The notes under the pieces: model-generated
What the model was told of the DNA's origin: nothing
The model's database searches: none
Seen by the model: the letters and a program-made list of their open reading frames with translations, nothing else
Translations under genes and position numbers: made by a program
Shown: in pieces, positions 19,771 through 28,293 of the stretch
Layout of the letters: each line of letters opens with the position of its first letter
Numbering within the stretch: position 1 is the stretch's first letter
NCBI GenBank assembly: GCA_963843365.1
Contig: CAWJKG010000001.1
Location: 294,506 to 358,505, forward strand
Direction: 5' to 3'
Length of the DNA stretch: 64,000 nt
From: Bog-473 sp963843365
GTDB lineage: Bacteria; Actinomycetota; Acidimicrobiia; Acidimicrobiales; RAAP-2

Positions 19771-21257
19771 GGCAGCCACCCGACGACCGGGCCCTCTACT
19801 ACCGCCAGTTGCGTCGCACTGTCGCCACGGTGTTCGCACCCGAACTGACCAGCGCGACGGCCACAGACGCGGCGGGGTTGGTGGATCGGATCTTGGCGGA
19901 GTTCATCGTCGAGGAGGAGTGGGCGCCGGCGCTTTCTGCCGAGTACGGAGGCGAGTTCCGAGCGCTCCTCGACGACGACGTGAGCGCCACGCCGGGCGCC
20001 CATGCCGAAGCGGTGACGCCTGAGCAGTTCGTCGTGCTTCGTCGCAGAGCGGCAGACGTTGTCGCCGAGCAAGCGGGCAGCACGGACCCGGCGGAGCGCG
20101 CGCTGTGCCGAGCCCTGGTCGACGTGGAGCGCCGCTTCCTCGAACGTGTCGATACTCTCCGAGAGGAGCTCCTCAGCGAGGAGCTGATTGCCGACGCATC
20201 GGCCTCAGCCGCGCACTGTTCCGTCACAAGGGAGGAGCTGGGCGCGTCTATGCGCCGGCGCTTCCCCGGATCCCCGGAACTCCGCGTGCTGCAGCTCGAG
20301 GTCGTCCCCGGTGGCCGCTCCAAGGAGACTCTGTTGGTCTCACTGGCCGGGACCTCGGAGCTGCCCTCGGAGGTCATCGTGCGCAAGGACCTCCCGATCG
20401 GGGTGCTGGCGACCCGGGCATCCGCGGAATTCGCCATACTCCGTGCCGTCCATGCGCACGGCGGCGTGCCCATGGCGGAGCCGATCTTCGCCGACGACGT
20501 CAAGAACGTGGTCGATGACGACGAGGCCGACGGCACCTTTCTCGTCATGGAGCGCGTGCGGGGTGCGAAAGCGGGCGAGTACTTCCCGGATTTGGCGGCA
20601 CCGCCGGAGAGGTTTCGGCATGCCATCGGGATGCAGCTGGCGAGCGCACTGGCTCATCTGCACGCAGTCCCGCTTGACACCTTGGAGGGCACCGGTCTCG
20701 ACCTCGATGCCGAGGTCAACGAGGCCTCCCTCTCAGCCGCAGCCAACGGGATGGCCGCGCGCATCGGGGAGCTCAGCGGTCCTCCGATCGCGGCCGTCCC
20801 CCTGGCGCGCCAATGGCTTCTCGACCACATCGACGATGTCGTCCCCTCCGGACCGCTGTGCCTCTTGCAGGGGGATTTCGGCCTCCACAACACGCTGGTC
20901 GACGGCGATCGCGTCACGGCGCTGGTCGACTGGGAGGCGGCGACGATCGGGCCCCCGGCTCGGGAGCTGGCGGCCGCGTGGCCGGTCGCGACGGCGTTGA
21001 TGGAGTGGTCGGAGTTCGTCGCCGCTTATCGCGCCGCCGGCGGGTCGGTAGAGGCAACCGACGAACGGGCCGTCACGTACTACAGGGTGTTCTTCGCCCT
21101 CGGCGCCTGCATGTCGAGTCGGACGGGCGGACATCTCTTCCGCACGGGTGACAAGCGAGACCTGTTGACGGCGCATTCCGGGCTCGACGCCCATTTCCGC
21201 ACCCAGCGCAATCTCGTCCGTGCCTTGGCCGACGCCGAAGCATTGGCCGGGAGCTGA
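19767..21257 (+). CDS. APH-like phosphotransferase family protein, second copy
   Basis: 496 residues from GTG 19767. The N-terminal ~150 residues are helical and family-specific. The kinase-like domain follows with KETLLVSLAG, FLVMERVRG (hinge), LLQGDFGLHNTLVDGD (Brenner motif with catalytic Asp) and ALVDWEAATIGPP (metal-binding Asp). The catalytic residues are intact, so an ATP-dependent phosphoryl transfer is plausible. It is the last gene of the plus-strand operon and is only distantly similar to the copy at 7306-8721. Context points to a small-molecule or acyl substrate, not an antibiotic. Confidence 0.85.
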   Translation: MRQPPDDRALYYRQLRRTVATVFAPELTSATATDAAGLVDRILAEFIVEEEWAPALSAEYGGEFRALLDDDVSATPGAHAEAVTPEQFVVLRRRAADVVAEQAGSTDPAERALCRALVDVERRFLERVDTLREELLSEELIADASASAAHCSVTREELGASMRRRFPGSPELRVLQLEVVPGGRSKETLLVSLAGTSELPSEVIVRKDLPIGVLATRASAEFAILRAVHAHGGVPMAEPIFADDVKNVVDDDEADGTFLVMERVRGAKAGEYFPDLAAPPERFRHAIGMQLASALAHLHAVPLDTLEGTGLDLDAEVNEASLSAAANGMAARIGELSGPPIAAVPLARQWLLDHIDDVVPSGPLCLLQGDFGLHNTLVDGDRVTALVDWEAATIGPPARELAAAWPVATALMEWSEFVAAYRAAGGSVEATDERAVTYYRVFFALGACMSSRTGGHLFRTGDKRDLLTAHSGLDAHFRTQRNLVRALADAEALAGS

Positions 21258-21269
21258 TGTGCGGGGACG

Positions 21270-22034
21270 TCAGAAGCTGCGCACGTGGACCGTGTCGAGC
21301 CGCTGCTCACGCGGCCGAGTCACGATGAACACATGGACGTCACCGATGTCTTCGATGCTCTGCCCGCTGTAGCGCCCCATCACCTCGGTCAGGAGTCCCC
21401 GTTCGTTCCACAGCGCATACGCCGCCGCGCTGTGCTCGGGATCCCATGCGTAGTCGGTGGCGCCGCCACCCGCACCGGACGCCGTGCCCTGCACGACGGT
21501 CGTCACCCGGATGTCGTCGTCCCGGACCTCCTGGGCCAACACTTTGCCGAAGGCTTCGAGCGCAGCCTTTGAGGAGACATACATCGACAACATCGGGAAC
21601 GGATGCAGCGTCGACTCGCTCGAGGTGTTGACGATGTCGCCGCCCCCGGCGGCCCGCAACAGCGGGATGGCGGCACGCGATGCGTAGACCGGGCCGAAGA
21701 AGTTGGTGGACATCTGGCGGGTGATGTCCTCGTCGTCGAGGAGCTCCACCGCGCAGGGTCGGTAGACGGCCGCGTGATTGACGAGCACGTTGATGTGGCC
21801 GAAGCGCCGTGCGACCTCTTCGAAGGTCGCTCGGACGCTGTCAGGATCTCCCACGTCGGTGGCGATGGGGACGGCCGAGGAGCCGAACTCGGCCGCGACC
21901 TCCTCCAAGCGCTGAGGGGCGCGGGCCAGCATCACGACCGTGGCGCCCTCCTGGACGAAGCGCCGGGTGATCCCGACACCCGATCCGCTCGAAGCGCCGG
22001 AGACCACCGCCACCTTCCCCTCCATGCTGCCCAT
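21270..22034 (-). CDS. short-chain dehydrogenase/reductase (SDR)
   Basis: About 254 residues. The frame is open to 22199, but the SDR begins at ATG 22034 (or 22025, MEGKVAVVSG). The cofactor motif is SGASSGSGVG, the structural motif NHAA replaces the usual NNAG, and the catalytic Ser and YxxxK (YVSSK, about residue 155) are present. An Arg after the second strand (LARAPQRL) hints at NADPH. It converges on the phosphotransferase operon and is a single gene. It probably oxidises or reduces an alcohol/ketone group in the same substrate class. Confidence 0.9.
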   Translation of the reverse strand: MGSMEGKVAVVSGASSGSGVGITRRFVQEGATVVMLARAPQRLEEVAAEFGSSAVPIATDVGDPDSVRATFEEVARRFGHINVLVNHAAVYRPCAVELLDDEDITRQMSTNFFGPVYASRAAIPLLRAAGGGDIVNTSSESTLHPFPMLSMYVSSKAALEAFGKVLAQEVRDDDIRVTTVVQGTASGAGGGATDYAWDPEHSAAAYALWNERGLLTEVMGRYSGQSIEDIGDVHVFIVTRPREQRLDTVHVRSF

Positions 22035-22301
22035 GGCTCTGCGCTCTCCTCTCCGACCACGTCCGACGACGGGCCTCGTGTCGTTGCCGTGATGATCGCA
22101 GAACGGCGCCGGGTGGCCCGATCCAGGTGGAGGCGCGGTCGATCGAACGACGACCACTGTCGGCAGGTCGTCCCGTCCCATCACACCCACCCGAGACACC
22201 CGTCGTCACGAGAAGAGTCGCCCCAATACTCCTGAGCCCTCATCAGCAGGTCCGAAAATTCCTGCTGCCCTGCCAGCCATTTCGAGAAATGTTGCAGTAT
22301 G

Positions 22302-22331
22302 TTGACGCTAGGAACCGCTAAACGGTATCCT
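22302..22331 (+). promoter_or_regulatory. candidate sigma-70 type promoter of the substrate-binding protein gene
   Basis: TTGACG (22302-22307), an 18-bp spacer and TATCCT (22326-22331) give a good housekeeping-type promoter in an otherwise gene-free stretch (22035-22408). It lies about 78 bp ahead of the preferred GTG start at 22409. Confidence 0.55.
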
Positions 22332-22408
22332 CTTTTCGCCGTCGCCTCCGGGGGGCTGGTTGCGGCGAGATGCGCACGCTCCAGCCCCTTATCCCCAAGG
22401 AGGACACG

Positions 22409-23782
22409 GTGCTCAGAGCAGGCGTGAGCGGGCGGATTGGCGAGCGGCAGGAGCGGGGGAAGCGGCACCCGGCGGCGGGGGAATCGGGCCCGGGACGGGC
22501 GGCCCGGAGGAAGGGCAGGCGCTCCCGGCGGAGCCCGTGGGGCGCTGTCGCCCTGCGCGCCGCAACTCTCTCGACCGTGATCGGGGCCGGCATCGTCGGC
22601 ATCGGAGCGGGCACGGCCGGCGCCGCGGTGAGCGCGTCCTCAACGGAGACTCCGCACCCCGCCACCGAGGCGCCTGTCACCGTCGGCATGATCACCGACG
22701 GCGGGGGCAGCAGCGCCATCGGGACGGCTGCACTGGTGGAGCAGGGGGCCAAGGCGGCGGTCTCGTACATGAACGAGTACCAGGACGGCCTCGCCGGCCA
22801 CAAGGTCACTCTCTATGTCTGCGAGAACCAGTCGACCCCGGCGGGTGGCCAGACATGCGCCAACGACATGGTGCAGCACGGCGTCGTCGCCGTGGTCGAG
22901 CCCTTCACGGGCCAGGGCGCCACCGAGGTGCCGACCATTGTGGGCGCCGGCATCCCGTACATCGCCGTAAGCGGGGGCTCGACGGCGGAGCTGACGACGC
23001 CGGGCGCGTACGACCTCGAGGGCGGGTTTCCGGCCTATCTGGGCGCTATGGCCTTGAGCGCCAAGGCGCACGGCCTGAAGAAGGTCGACTTCCTCGTCGA
23101 GAACGTGCCGGCGGCCATTCAAGGCGCGCAGGTCTTCGGCGACATGGTCTACAAGGCCGCAGGCGTGGGCTTCGACGTCGTGCCGGTCAACCAGGGCACG
23201 GCCGACATCAGTCCGCAGATGCAGACCGCCGTGTCGGGTGGCGCCGACGCCGTGGGCATGGTCGGCGACGTGACGCTGTGCACGTCGTTCCTGCAGGCGT
23301 ACAACACGCTCGGGCTCAAGCTCCCTCGATATGTCCTCTCGACCTGCCAGGACCCCAGCATCCTCAACTCGCCGACGCTCGACAAGGCCCTCACCGGTTC
23401 CTACATCACGACCTCGACGGCGACGTCCAAGGCCGACAACCAGCAGTACGCCTTCATCATGACGAAGTACACGCCGAAGGTGAACCCGAACCCGAACGTC
23501 AGCAGCAACCAGGCGGATGGCGTGACGCCAGTGCTGGCGCTCGGCGCCATCATGAAGGGCTCGACGCAGCCGGTGACGGCGGCGGGTGTGAAGGCGGCGA
23601 CGGCGGCGGCCACGAACGTCACCATCCCGTTGTCGGGCGGCCTGAAGTTCACCTGCAACGGCACGGCCATCCCGCTGCTCAAGTCAGTCTGCTCGGCCAG
23701 CGCCGGCATCGGAGTGGTGCAGGCCGGGAAGGCCGGCAAGGTGACTGCCGTCAAGGTCTACAACCCGACGCCGCTCTTCTAG
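22409..23782 (+). CDS. ABC transporter substrate-binding protein, branched-chain amino acid type (LivK-like)
   Basis: About 457 residues. An ATG exists at 22370, but the perfect Shine-Dalgarno AAGGAGG at 22397-22403 places the start at GTG 22409. The N-terminus is a long, Arg-rich export signal followed by a hydrophobic stretch (TVIGAGIVGIGAGTAGAA). The mature part is a periplasmic-binding-protein type I fold: VTVGMITDGGG, AVVEPFTGQGATEVP and GIPYIAVSGGS. There is no lipobox Cys, so anchoring is unclear. It converges with the livF-livHMG unit and is the probable ligand receptor for that importer. The ligand is unknown. Confidence 0.88.
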   Translation: MLRAGVSGRIGERQERGKRHPAAGESGPGRAARRKGRRSRRSPWGAVALRAATLSTVIGAGIVGIGAGTAGAAVSASSTETPHPATEAPVTVGMITDGGGSSAIGTAALVEQGAKAAVSYMNEYQDGLAGHKVTLYVCENQSTPAGGQTCANDMVQHGVVAVVEPFTGQGATEVPTIVGAGIPYIAVSGGSTAELTTPGAYDLEGGFPAYLGAMALSAKAHGLKKVDFLVENVPAAIQGAQVFGDMVYKAAGVGFDVVPVNQGTADISPQMQTAVSGGADAVGMVGDVTLCTSFLQAYNTLGLKLPRYVLSTCQDPSILNSPTLDKALTGSYITTSTATSKADNQQYAFIMTKYTPKVNPNPNVSSNQADGVTPVLALGAIMKGSTQPVTAAGVKAATAAATNVTIPLSGGLKFTCNGTAIPLLKSVCSASAGIGVVQAGKAGKVTAVKVYNPTPLF

Positions 23783-23789
23783 GGGAGCA

Positions 23790-23821
23790 TCCGGCGGGCC
23801 GACCCCGCTGACTCCGCCGGA
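23790..23821 (+). terminator. inverted repeat between convergent genes, candidate terminator
   Basis: TCCGGCGG (23790-23797) pairs with CCGCCGGA (23814-23821) across a 16-nt loop, starting 8 bp after the substrate-binding protein stop. It has no T-tract, so intrinsic termination is uncertain. Its position between convergent genes supports a role in ending transcripts. Confidence 0.4.
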
Positions 23822-24061
23822 CCTTGCTGCGGGGGGTGGTACCTCTCACCGGGAGGGCCGCCCCGTGGCATATCACGAGGCTTTCGCAACTCGGTACCGG
23901 CTCCGCGTCCGAGCAGGCGAGGCTGCCCGTACGGGTCGGCGTCCGCCTCACGCAGGTGTCGTCGACGGCACAGAACGTTTGGGGTCTCGACGCGTAGGGC
24001 ACAACGCGGTGTCTCGCCGCATTGCGATCGCAAAGTTCCCCGCAACGAGCTGGCTAGCTGG
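23822..24061. other. intergenic region with 12-bp palindrome and 8-bp tandem repeat
   Basis: I see no convincing gene here. It holds a perfect palindrome TTGCGATCGCAA at 24022-24033. Three 8-bp tandem units, AGCTGGCT, AGCTGGCT and AGCTGGCC, span 24048-24071. These run into the last codons and TAG stop (24062-24064) of the livF-like gene, so slippage there would alter its C-terminus. Confidence 0.5.
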
Positions 24062-24841
24062 CTAGCTGGCCGTGACCGCACCGCTCATGTAGGCGGACTC
24101 CACCGCGCTGACGTCGTTGCGGTACTGCGCCGCGGGCCCCTCCAGCACGATGTTCCCGTGCACCATCACCAGAGTCCGGTCCGCGACCTCGAGGGCGAGC
24201 TGCACGTGCTGCTCCACCATGATCACGGAGGCGCCGCGCTCGTCGGCCACCCGGCGGATGACCGGCATGAGCGACTCGACGGCAACCGGGGCGAGGCCCA
24301 TCGACATCTCGTCGATCAGGAGCAACTTGGGCGACTGCACCAGCGCGCGTGCAATGGCCAGCATCTGCTGCTCGCCACCGGACAGGTCGCCGACGCGCAG
24401 GCGCTCGCGCCGCTGTAATGACGGGAAAAGGTCCAAGACCGGGTCGAGGTCGGCTCCCTTGGCGGCCAGCTTCAGGTTCTGAATCGGCGTGAGCTCGGTG
24501 AAGAGGGCCCGGAAGTCGGGCACGAGGACGAGGCCCGAGCGGTTCATGCGCCGCGGTGAGGAGCCACGGACGAGCTGTCCGTTGAGGGTGATGCTGCCGG
24601 CGCGGGGTGGCAGAAAGCCCGCCAGCGTCATGAGCAGCGTGGTCTTGCCGGCGCCGTTGGGTCCCAGGATGGTGAGCACGGTCCGCGGGGGCAGGCTGAA
24701 CGAGATGGCGCGGGCGACGGTGAGTTTGCCGTAGCCGACATCGAGTCCGCGGACGTCGAGCACGGGGACGTCGGTACTCGAGGTCCTACCGCCGCCGTCG
24801 TCGCCGGACGGCGCGGCACCGGCTGTCGCAGTGTCGCTCAC
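24062..24841 (-). CDS. branched-chain amino acid type ABC importer ATPase (LivF-like)
   Basis: 259 residues from GTG 24841, which overlaps the stop of the upstream fusion gene (GTGA). Walker A is GPNGAGKTT, the signature LSGGEQQMLAIARAL, Walker B LLLIDEMSMGLAP, and the H-loop VEQHVQLAL. The MSMGLAP after Walker B and the C-terminal AVESAYMSG are typical of LivF. About 25 extra residues precede the usual N-terminus (VPVLDVRGLDVGYGK). It pairs with the LivG half of the fused protein to energise uptake. Confidence 0.93.
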   Translation of the reverse strand: MSDTATAGAAPSGDDGGGRTSSTDVPVLDVRGLDVGYGKLTVARAISFSLPPRTVLTILGPNGAGKTTLLMTLAGFLPPRAGSITLNGQLVRGSSPRRMNRSGLVLVPDFRALFTELTPIQNLKLAAKGADLDPVLDLFPSLQRRERLRVGDLSGGEQQMLAIARALVQSPKLLLIDEMSMGLAPVAVESLMPVIRRVADERGASVIMVEQHVQLALEVADRTLVMVHGNIVLEGPAAQYRNDVSAVESAYMSGAVTAS

Positions 24842-27687
24842 GAGACGGCCATTCGTTGATGCGTGGCGCCCAGGTAGGCCGTCGAGACGACTTCATTGTG
24901 TCGGATCTCTTCGGGGGTGCCGTCCGCGATGCGCACGCCGAAATCGAGCACGTCCACTGTGTCGCAGAGGTTCAGCACCAGGCTCATGTCGTGGTCGACG
25001 AGCAGGATGGTCACGCCGCTGTCGCGCACGGCCCGGAGGCGCTCCGCCAACCACAGGCTCTCGGTGCTGTCGAGCCCGGCCGCCGGCTCGTCGAGCAGGA
25101 GGAGGCGCGGCTGCGCGGCGAGGGCCCGGGCCACCGAGACGAGTTGGCGCTGACCCTGGGAGAGGGTCGAGACCAGCAGCTCGCGCATATCCATCAGCCC
25201 CAGCTCATCGAGAATCTGGTCGAGCGCTTCCCCCTCACCTCCGGTCGACCGCTGTTGCCCGACCTCGACGTTCTCGGCCACGGTGAGGTCGTCCGCCACG
25301 CCGGCCAGCTGGAAGGTGCGGGCGAGCCCGAGTGACGCTCGCTGGTGGGGCGAGCAGTCTCCGATGTCACGACCGTCCAAGAAGACCGTGCCCTCACACC
25401 CGTGGAAGCCGCAGAGTGCGTCGATCATCGTGGTCTTGCCGGCACCGTTGGGCCCGATAAGCCCCACGATCTGGCCCGTGTTGACCGTGAGGCAGACGTT
25501 GTCGACGGCAGTGACGCCGCCGTAGCGGACGGTGAGGTCACGGACCTCAAGCAGCGGGCCGTCGGAGGTAGCGGGGCTGGCGGAGTCGGTGGACGAGGTG
25601 GAGGTGGCGTGGTCGGCGGTCAGGCGTGCGGGGAGCGACCCGTTGGTCGCGAGGTCCGGCGCGCGGAGCCGGACGCCTGCCGGAACGGGTCCAGGCGTCG
25701 TCGTCGCAGCACCGGAGGGCACCAGCGCGGCTTGGGGGCGGGCCAGGACACCCTTGGTCCGTTGCTGCTCGAGGAAGAGGTGCGTGGGGCCGACGACGCC
25801 GTCGGGGTTGAAGATCACGGTGAGGATCACGCCGATGCCGGCCACGACGCCGTACCAGTTGTCGACGCCCCCGCTCCCGACGCCCGACGAGATGAGGGCC
25901 ACGAGCAGTCCGCCGGACGAGAGCAGGCCCGCCACAATGCCGCCGCTGACCGACGTGATGCCCGCCACCACCGCGATGGAGAAGAAGACGAGGCCGAGAT
26001 AGGCGTCGAAGTCCTGGAACGTCACGTTCCCGAGCTGGTAGGCCAGGAGTGAGCCGCCCAGCCCGGCGATGAACGCCGCGATGGCGAAGCCGATCAGCTT
26101 CACGCGTACGACGTTGATGCCGGCCGCGGCGGCCGAGCGTTCGTCGGAGCGCACGGCCAGCATGGAGGTGCCAAGGCGGCTCGTGCGCAGCCAGCTGACC
26201 CCGAGTGCGACGAGCACTAACACCACGAGGCAGAGGATGCCGAAGGCCGGTCGCGGGAAGTCCTTGCCGGACCCGATGCCCAGGTCCATGCCGAACAGCC
26301 GCGGTGTCGGGATGTTCAGCCCCGCAGCGCCCCCGTCAATAGAGTTGTTGTTGAACCAGATCGCCTCCACCCCCGCGGCGAACGTGAGCGTGACCACACC
26401 GAGCATGAGCCCGCGTACGCGCAGCGCCGGGATGCCGATCACGACGCCGGCCGCCGCGGCGACGAGGGCCGAGAGGATCGGCGCAATCGGAAAGGGAATG
26501 CCCCATGAGGTGGCGAACGTGCTCAAGATGTACGCCGAGACGCCGGCCAAGGTCAGTTGCGCCAGCGAGATCTGGCCGGTGTATCCCGTCACCACGACGA
26601 GTGACAGCGAGATCACGCCCGTGATGAAACTCGAGTAGAGCGCGGCGCGGTCGTTGCCGGTGAAGAGATAGATGGCGGCGATGCCGACGCCCGTGCCCAC
26701 GACGGCGGTGGCCAAGCGCCAGTGGGGGCGCGGGGCGCGGCCGAGCGTGACCTGTGTGAGCGTGCCGCGGCTCGGCATGGTGCGGCCGCGGAAGGACAGG
26801 ACGACGAGGACGAGGACGAGGGGGACGAGCTCCCCGGCGCCGGCGGGGAAGTCCGGGTGGACGCCGTTGACGTAGACAGAGAGCGACTCCAGCGCGCCGA
26901 TGCCCAGGCCGGCTGTGATGGCCCAGCCGAGCGAGTGGAAGCGCCCGACGACGGCGGCTGCGAGGGCGGGGACGATGAACAGCGTGTACGTGCCGGGTTG
27001 GAGCGGGACGAGCGGGGCGATCAGGACGCCGGCGATGCCGCAGACGACGAAACTGACGATCCAGTTGACGAGGGCGATCCGATCGGGCGAGAGCCCGCTG
27101 ACGAGTGCCCCCACCTCTGTCTCCGCCGAGGCCCGGGTGGCCAGGCCGAAGCGGGTGAAGCGGAAGAGCACCGTGAGCACGATGCCCAGGCCGATGATCG
27201 TTGCTGCGAGCAGGAGGCGGTCGGTCGAGATGTCGATGCCGAGGAACTTGACGTGGTCCTGCGGGAAGATCGGGTTGACGAGGACGACCTGCGTGCCGAC
27301 CTGGTACGTGACCACTGCGGTCAGCACGCCCATGAGGCCGATGGAGGCGACGGCCTTCGCCACCGGCCGGTGGTTGCGCAGCGGCCGGAAGACGAGCAGG
27401 TAGACGACGGCTCCCATGGCGGCCTGGATGGCCAGCGTGAGGAGGAGGGCGGGCCAGAAGCCGAGGTCCGAGCCGACGCTGACCGTCGGGCCCAGCCCCG
27501 GGATCGGGATGAGCAGCTGGCCGTTGCGCAGCAGGGAGTAGGTGTAGGCCGCGTAGAGAGCCTGCGCCCCGGTGGCGAAGTTGAGCACCCCCGACGAGCG
27601 GTAGGTGACCACGAGGGCCATGGCCAGGGCGGCGAACACGCCCCCGTTGCCCAGTCCGAGGAGGAGGAACTCGACGTAGGTGTTCAA
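24838..27687 (-). CDS. LivH-LivM-LivG fusion: two permease domains and one ATPase in one chain
   Basis: 949 residues. Residues ~1-300 are LivH-like (LNFATGAQALYAAYTYSLL, then RFTRFGLATRASAE). Residues ~340-640 are LivM-like (GYTGQISLAQLTLAGVSAYI, WLRTSRLGTSMLAVRSDERSA). A Pro/Ala/Thr-rich linker (~640-705) leads to a LivG ATPase: Walker A GPNGAGKTT at ~745-753, signature LSQGQRQL at ~842, and Walker B LLLLDEPAAGLD at ~862. LivH and LivM are normally separate proteins of ~300 residues and LivG ~250. No indel is needed to read through, so the fusion is real in this sequence. The start is TTG 27687 with a weak ribosome site. It works with LivF and the receptor at 22409. Confidence 0.93.
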   Translation of the reverse strand: MNTYVEFLLLGLGNGGVFAALAMALVVTYRSSGVLNFATGAQALYAAYTYSLLRNGQLLIPIPGLGPTVSVGSDLGFWPALLLTLAIQAAMGAVVYLLVFRPLRNHRPVAKAVASIGLMGVLTAVVTYQVGTQVVLVNPIFPQDHVKFLGIDISTDRLLLAATIIGLGIVLTVLFRFTRFGLATRASAETEVGALVSGLSPDRIALVNWIVSFVVCGIAGVLIAPLVPLQPGTYTLFIVPALAAAVVGRFHSLGWAITAGLGIGALESLSVYVNGVHPDFPAGAGELVPLVLVLVVLSFRGRTMPSRGTLTQVTLGRAPRPHWRLATAVVGTGVGIAAIYLFTGNDRAALYSSFITGVISLSLVVVTGYTGQISLAQLTLAGVSAYILSTFATSWGIPFPIAPILSALVAAAAGVVIGIPALRVRGLMLGVVTLTFAAGVEAIWFNNNSIDGGAAGLNIPTPRLFGMDLGIGSGKDFPRPAFGILCLVVLVLVALGVSWLRTSRLGTSMLAVRSDERSAAAAGINVVRVKLIGFAIAAFIAGLGGSLLAYQLGNVTFQDFDAYLGLVFFSIAVVAGITSVSGGIVAGLLSSGGLLVALISSGVGSGGVDNWYGVVAGIGVILTVIFNPDGVVGPTHLFLEQQRTKGVLARPQAALVPSGAATTTPGPVPAGVRLRAPDLATNGSLPARLTADHATSTSSTDSASPATSDGPLLEVRDLTVRYGGVTAVDNVCLTVNTGQIVGLIGPNGAGKTTMIDALCGFHGCEGTVFLDGRDIGDCSPHQRASLGLARTFQLAGVADDLTVAENVEVGQQRSTGGEGEALDQILDELGLMDMRELLVSTLSQGQRQLVSVARALAAQPRLLLLDEPAAGLDSTESLWLAERLRAVRDSGVTILLVDHDMSLVLNLCDTVDVLDFGVRIADGTPEEIRHNEVVSTAYLGATHQRMAVS

Positions 27688-27858
27688 CGAGGTCGCTCCC
27701 GCCGGGAGTGGATCACGGATTAAGGATACTCAAATACCCTCCGGGACGCACGGGTGTCGGGGGAGGTAGTCGGCTTCGGGGTGATTGGCGGACAGGGTTC
27801 GGTCGGCACACTGGAAACATCGTTCGTGTCCACGAGAAGACGAAGGAGAGTAAGAGCC

Positions 27859-28272
27859 GTGACGATTGAGAGCGCGAGCCGTCCCGTACTGGAGCCGGGA
27901 CCGGATCACCCCATCACTATGGAGCCGCACCGGGGGCACGTGACGGTGCGCGGTGGCGCGGCCGTCGTGGCCGAGACAGACCGGGCGCTCGAGCTGCACG
28001 AGGCGAACTATCCGGCCGTGCTCTACATCCCGCTCGACGATGTGGACCGGAGCCTGCTGCGCGAGAGCGAGCAGCACACGTACTGCCCCTACAAGGGGGA
28101 GGCGTCCTATTTCGACCTCGTGGCTGGGGCCGGCGACGGTGCGAGTGACGCTGGCGACGGGTCCGGCAAGGGCGCAGTCTGGTACTACCCCGAGCCCTAC
28201 GGTGCGGTCGCCGCCATCCGCGACCACGTCGCCTTCTACCCCGACCGGGTCGTGATCACCAGCGACGCGTAA
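27859..28272 (+). CDS. DUF427 domain-containing protein
   Basis: 137 residues. The frame is open from 27754, but AAGGAG at 27843-27848 sits correctly for GTG 27859. The sequence has the DUF427 signatures: GGAAVVAETDRALELHE, PAVLYIPLDDVDRSLL, TYCPYKGEASYF and the C-terminal VAFYPDRVVI. Family members are small beta-rich proteins of unknown function, common in actinobacteria. It is divergent from the liv fusion operon and convergent with the ligase at 28294. Confidence 0.88.
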   Translation: MTIESASRPVLEPGPDHPITMEPHRGHVTVRGGAAVVAETDRALELHEANYPAVLYIPLDDVDRSLLRESEQHTYCPYKGEASYFDLVAGAGDGASDAGDGSGKGAVWYYPEPYGAVAAIRDHVAFYPDRVVITSDA

Positions 28273-28293
28273 GCGGGGCCGGGACGGGGGCCG

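Noticed and set aside
23865..24065. 66-codon plus-strand frame between the substrate-binding protein and livF
   Set aside because: Arg/Gly/Ala-rich with no ribosome site; it runs into the tandem repeat.
24048..24071. CRISPR or minisatellite at the short tandem repeat
   Set aside because: Only three 8-bp units, no spacers and no cas genes.
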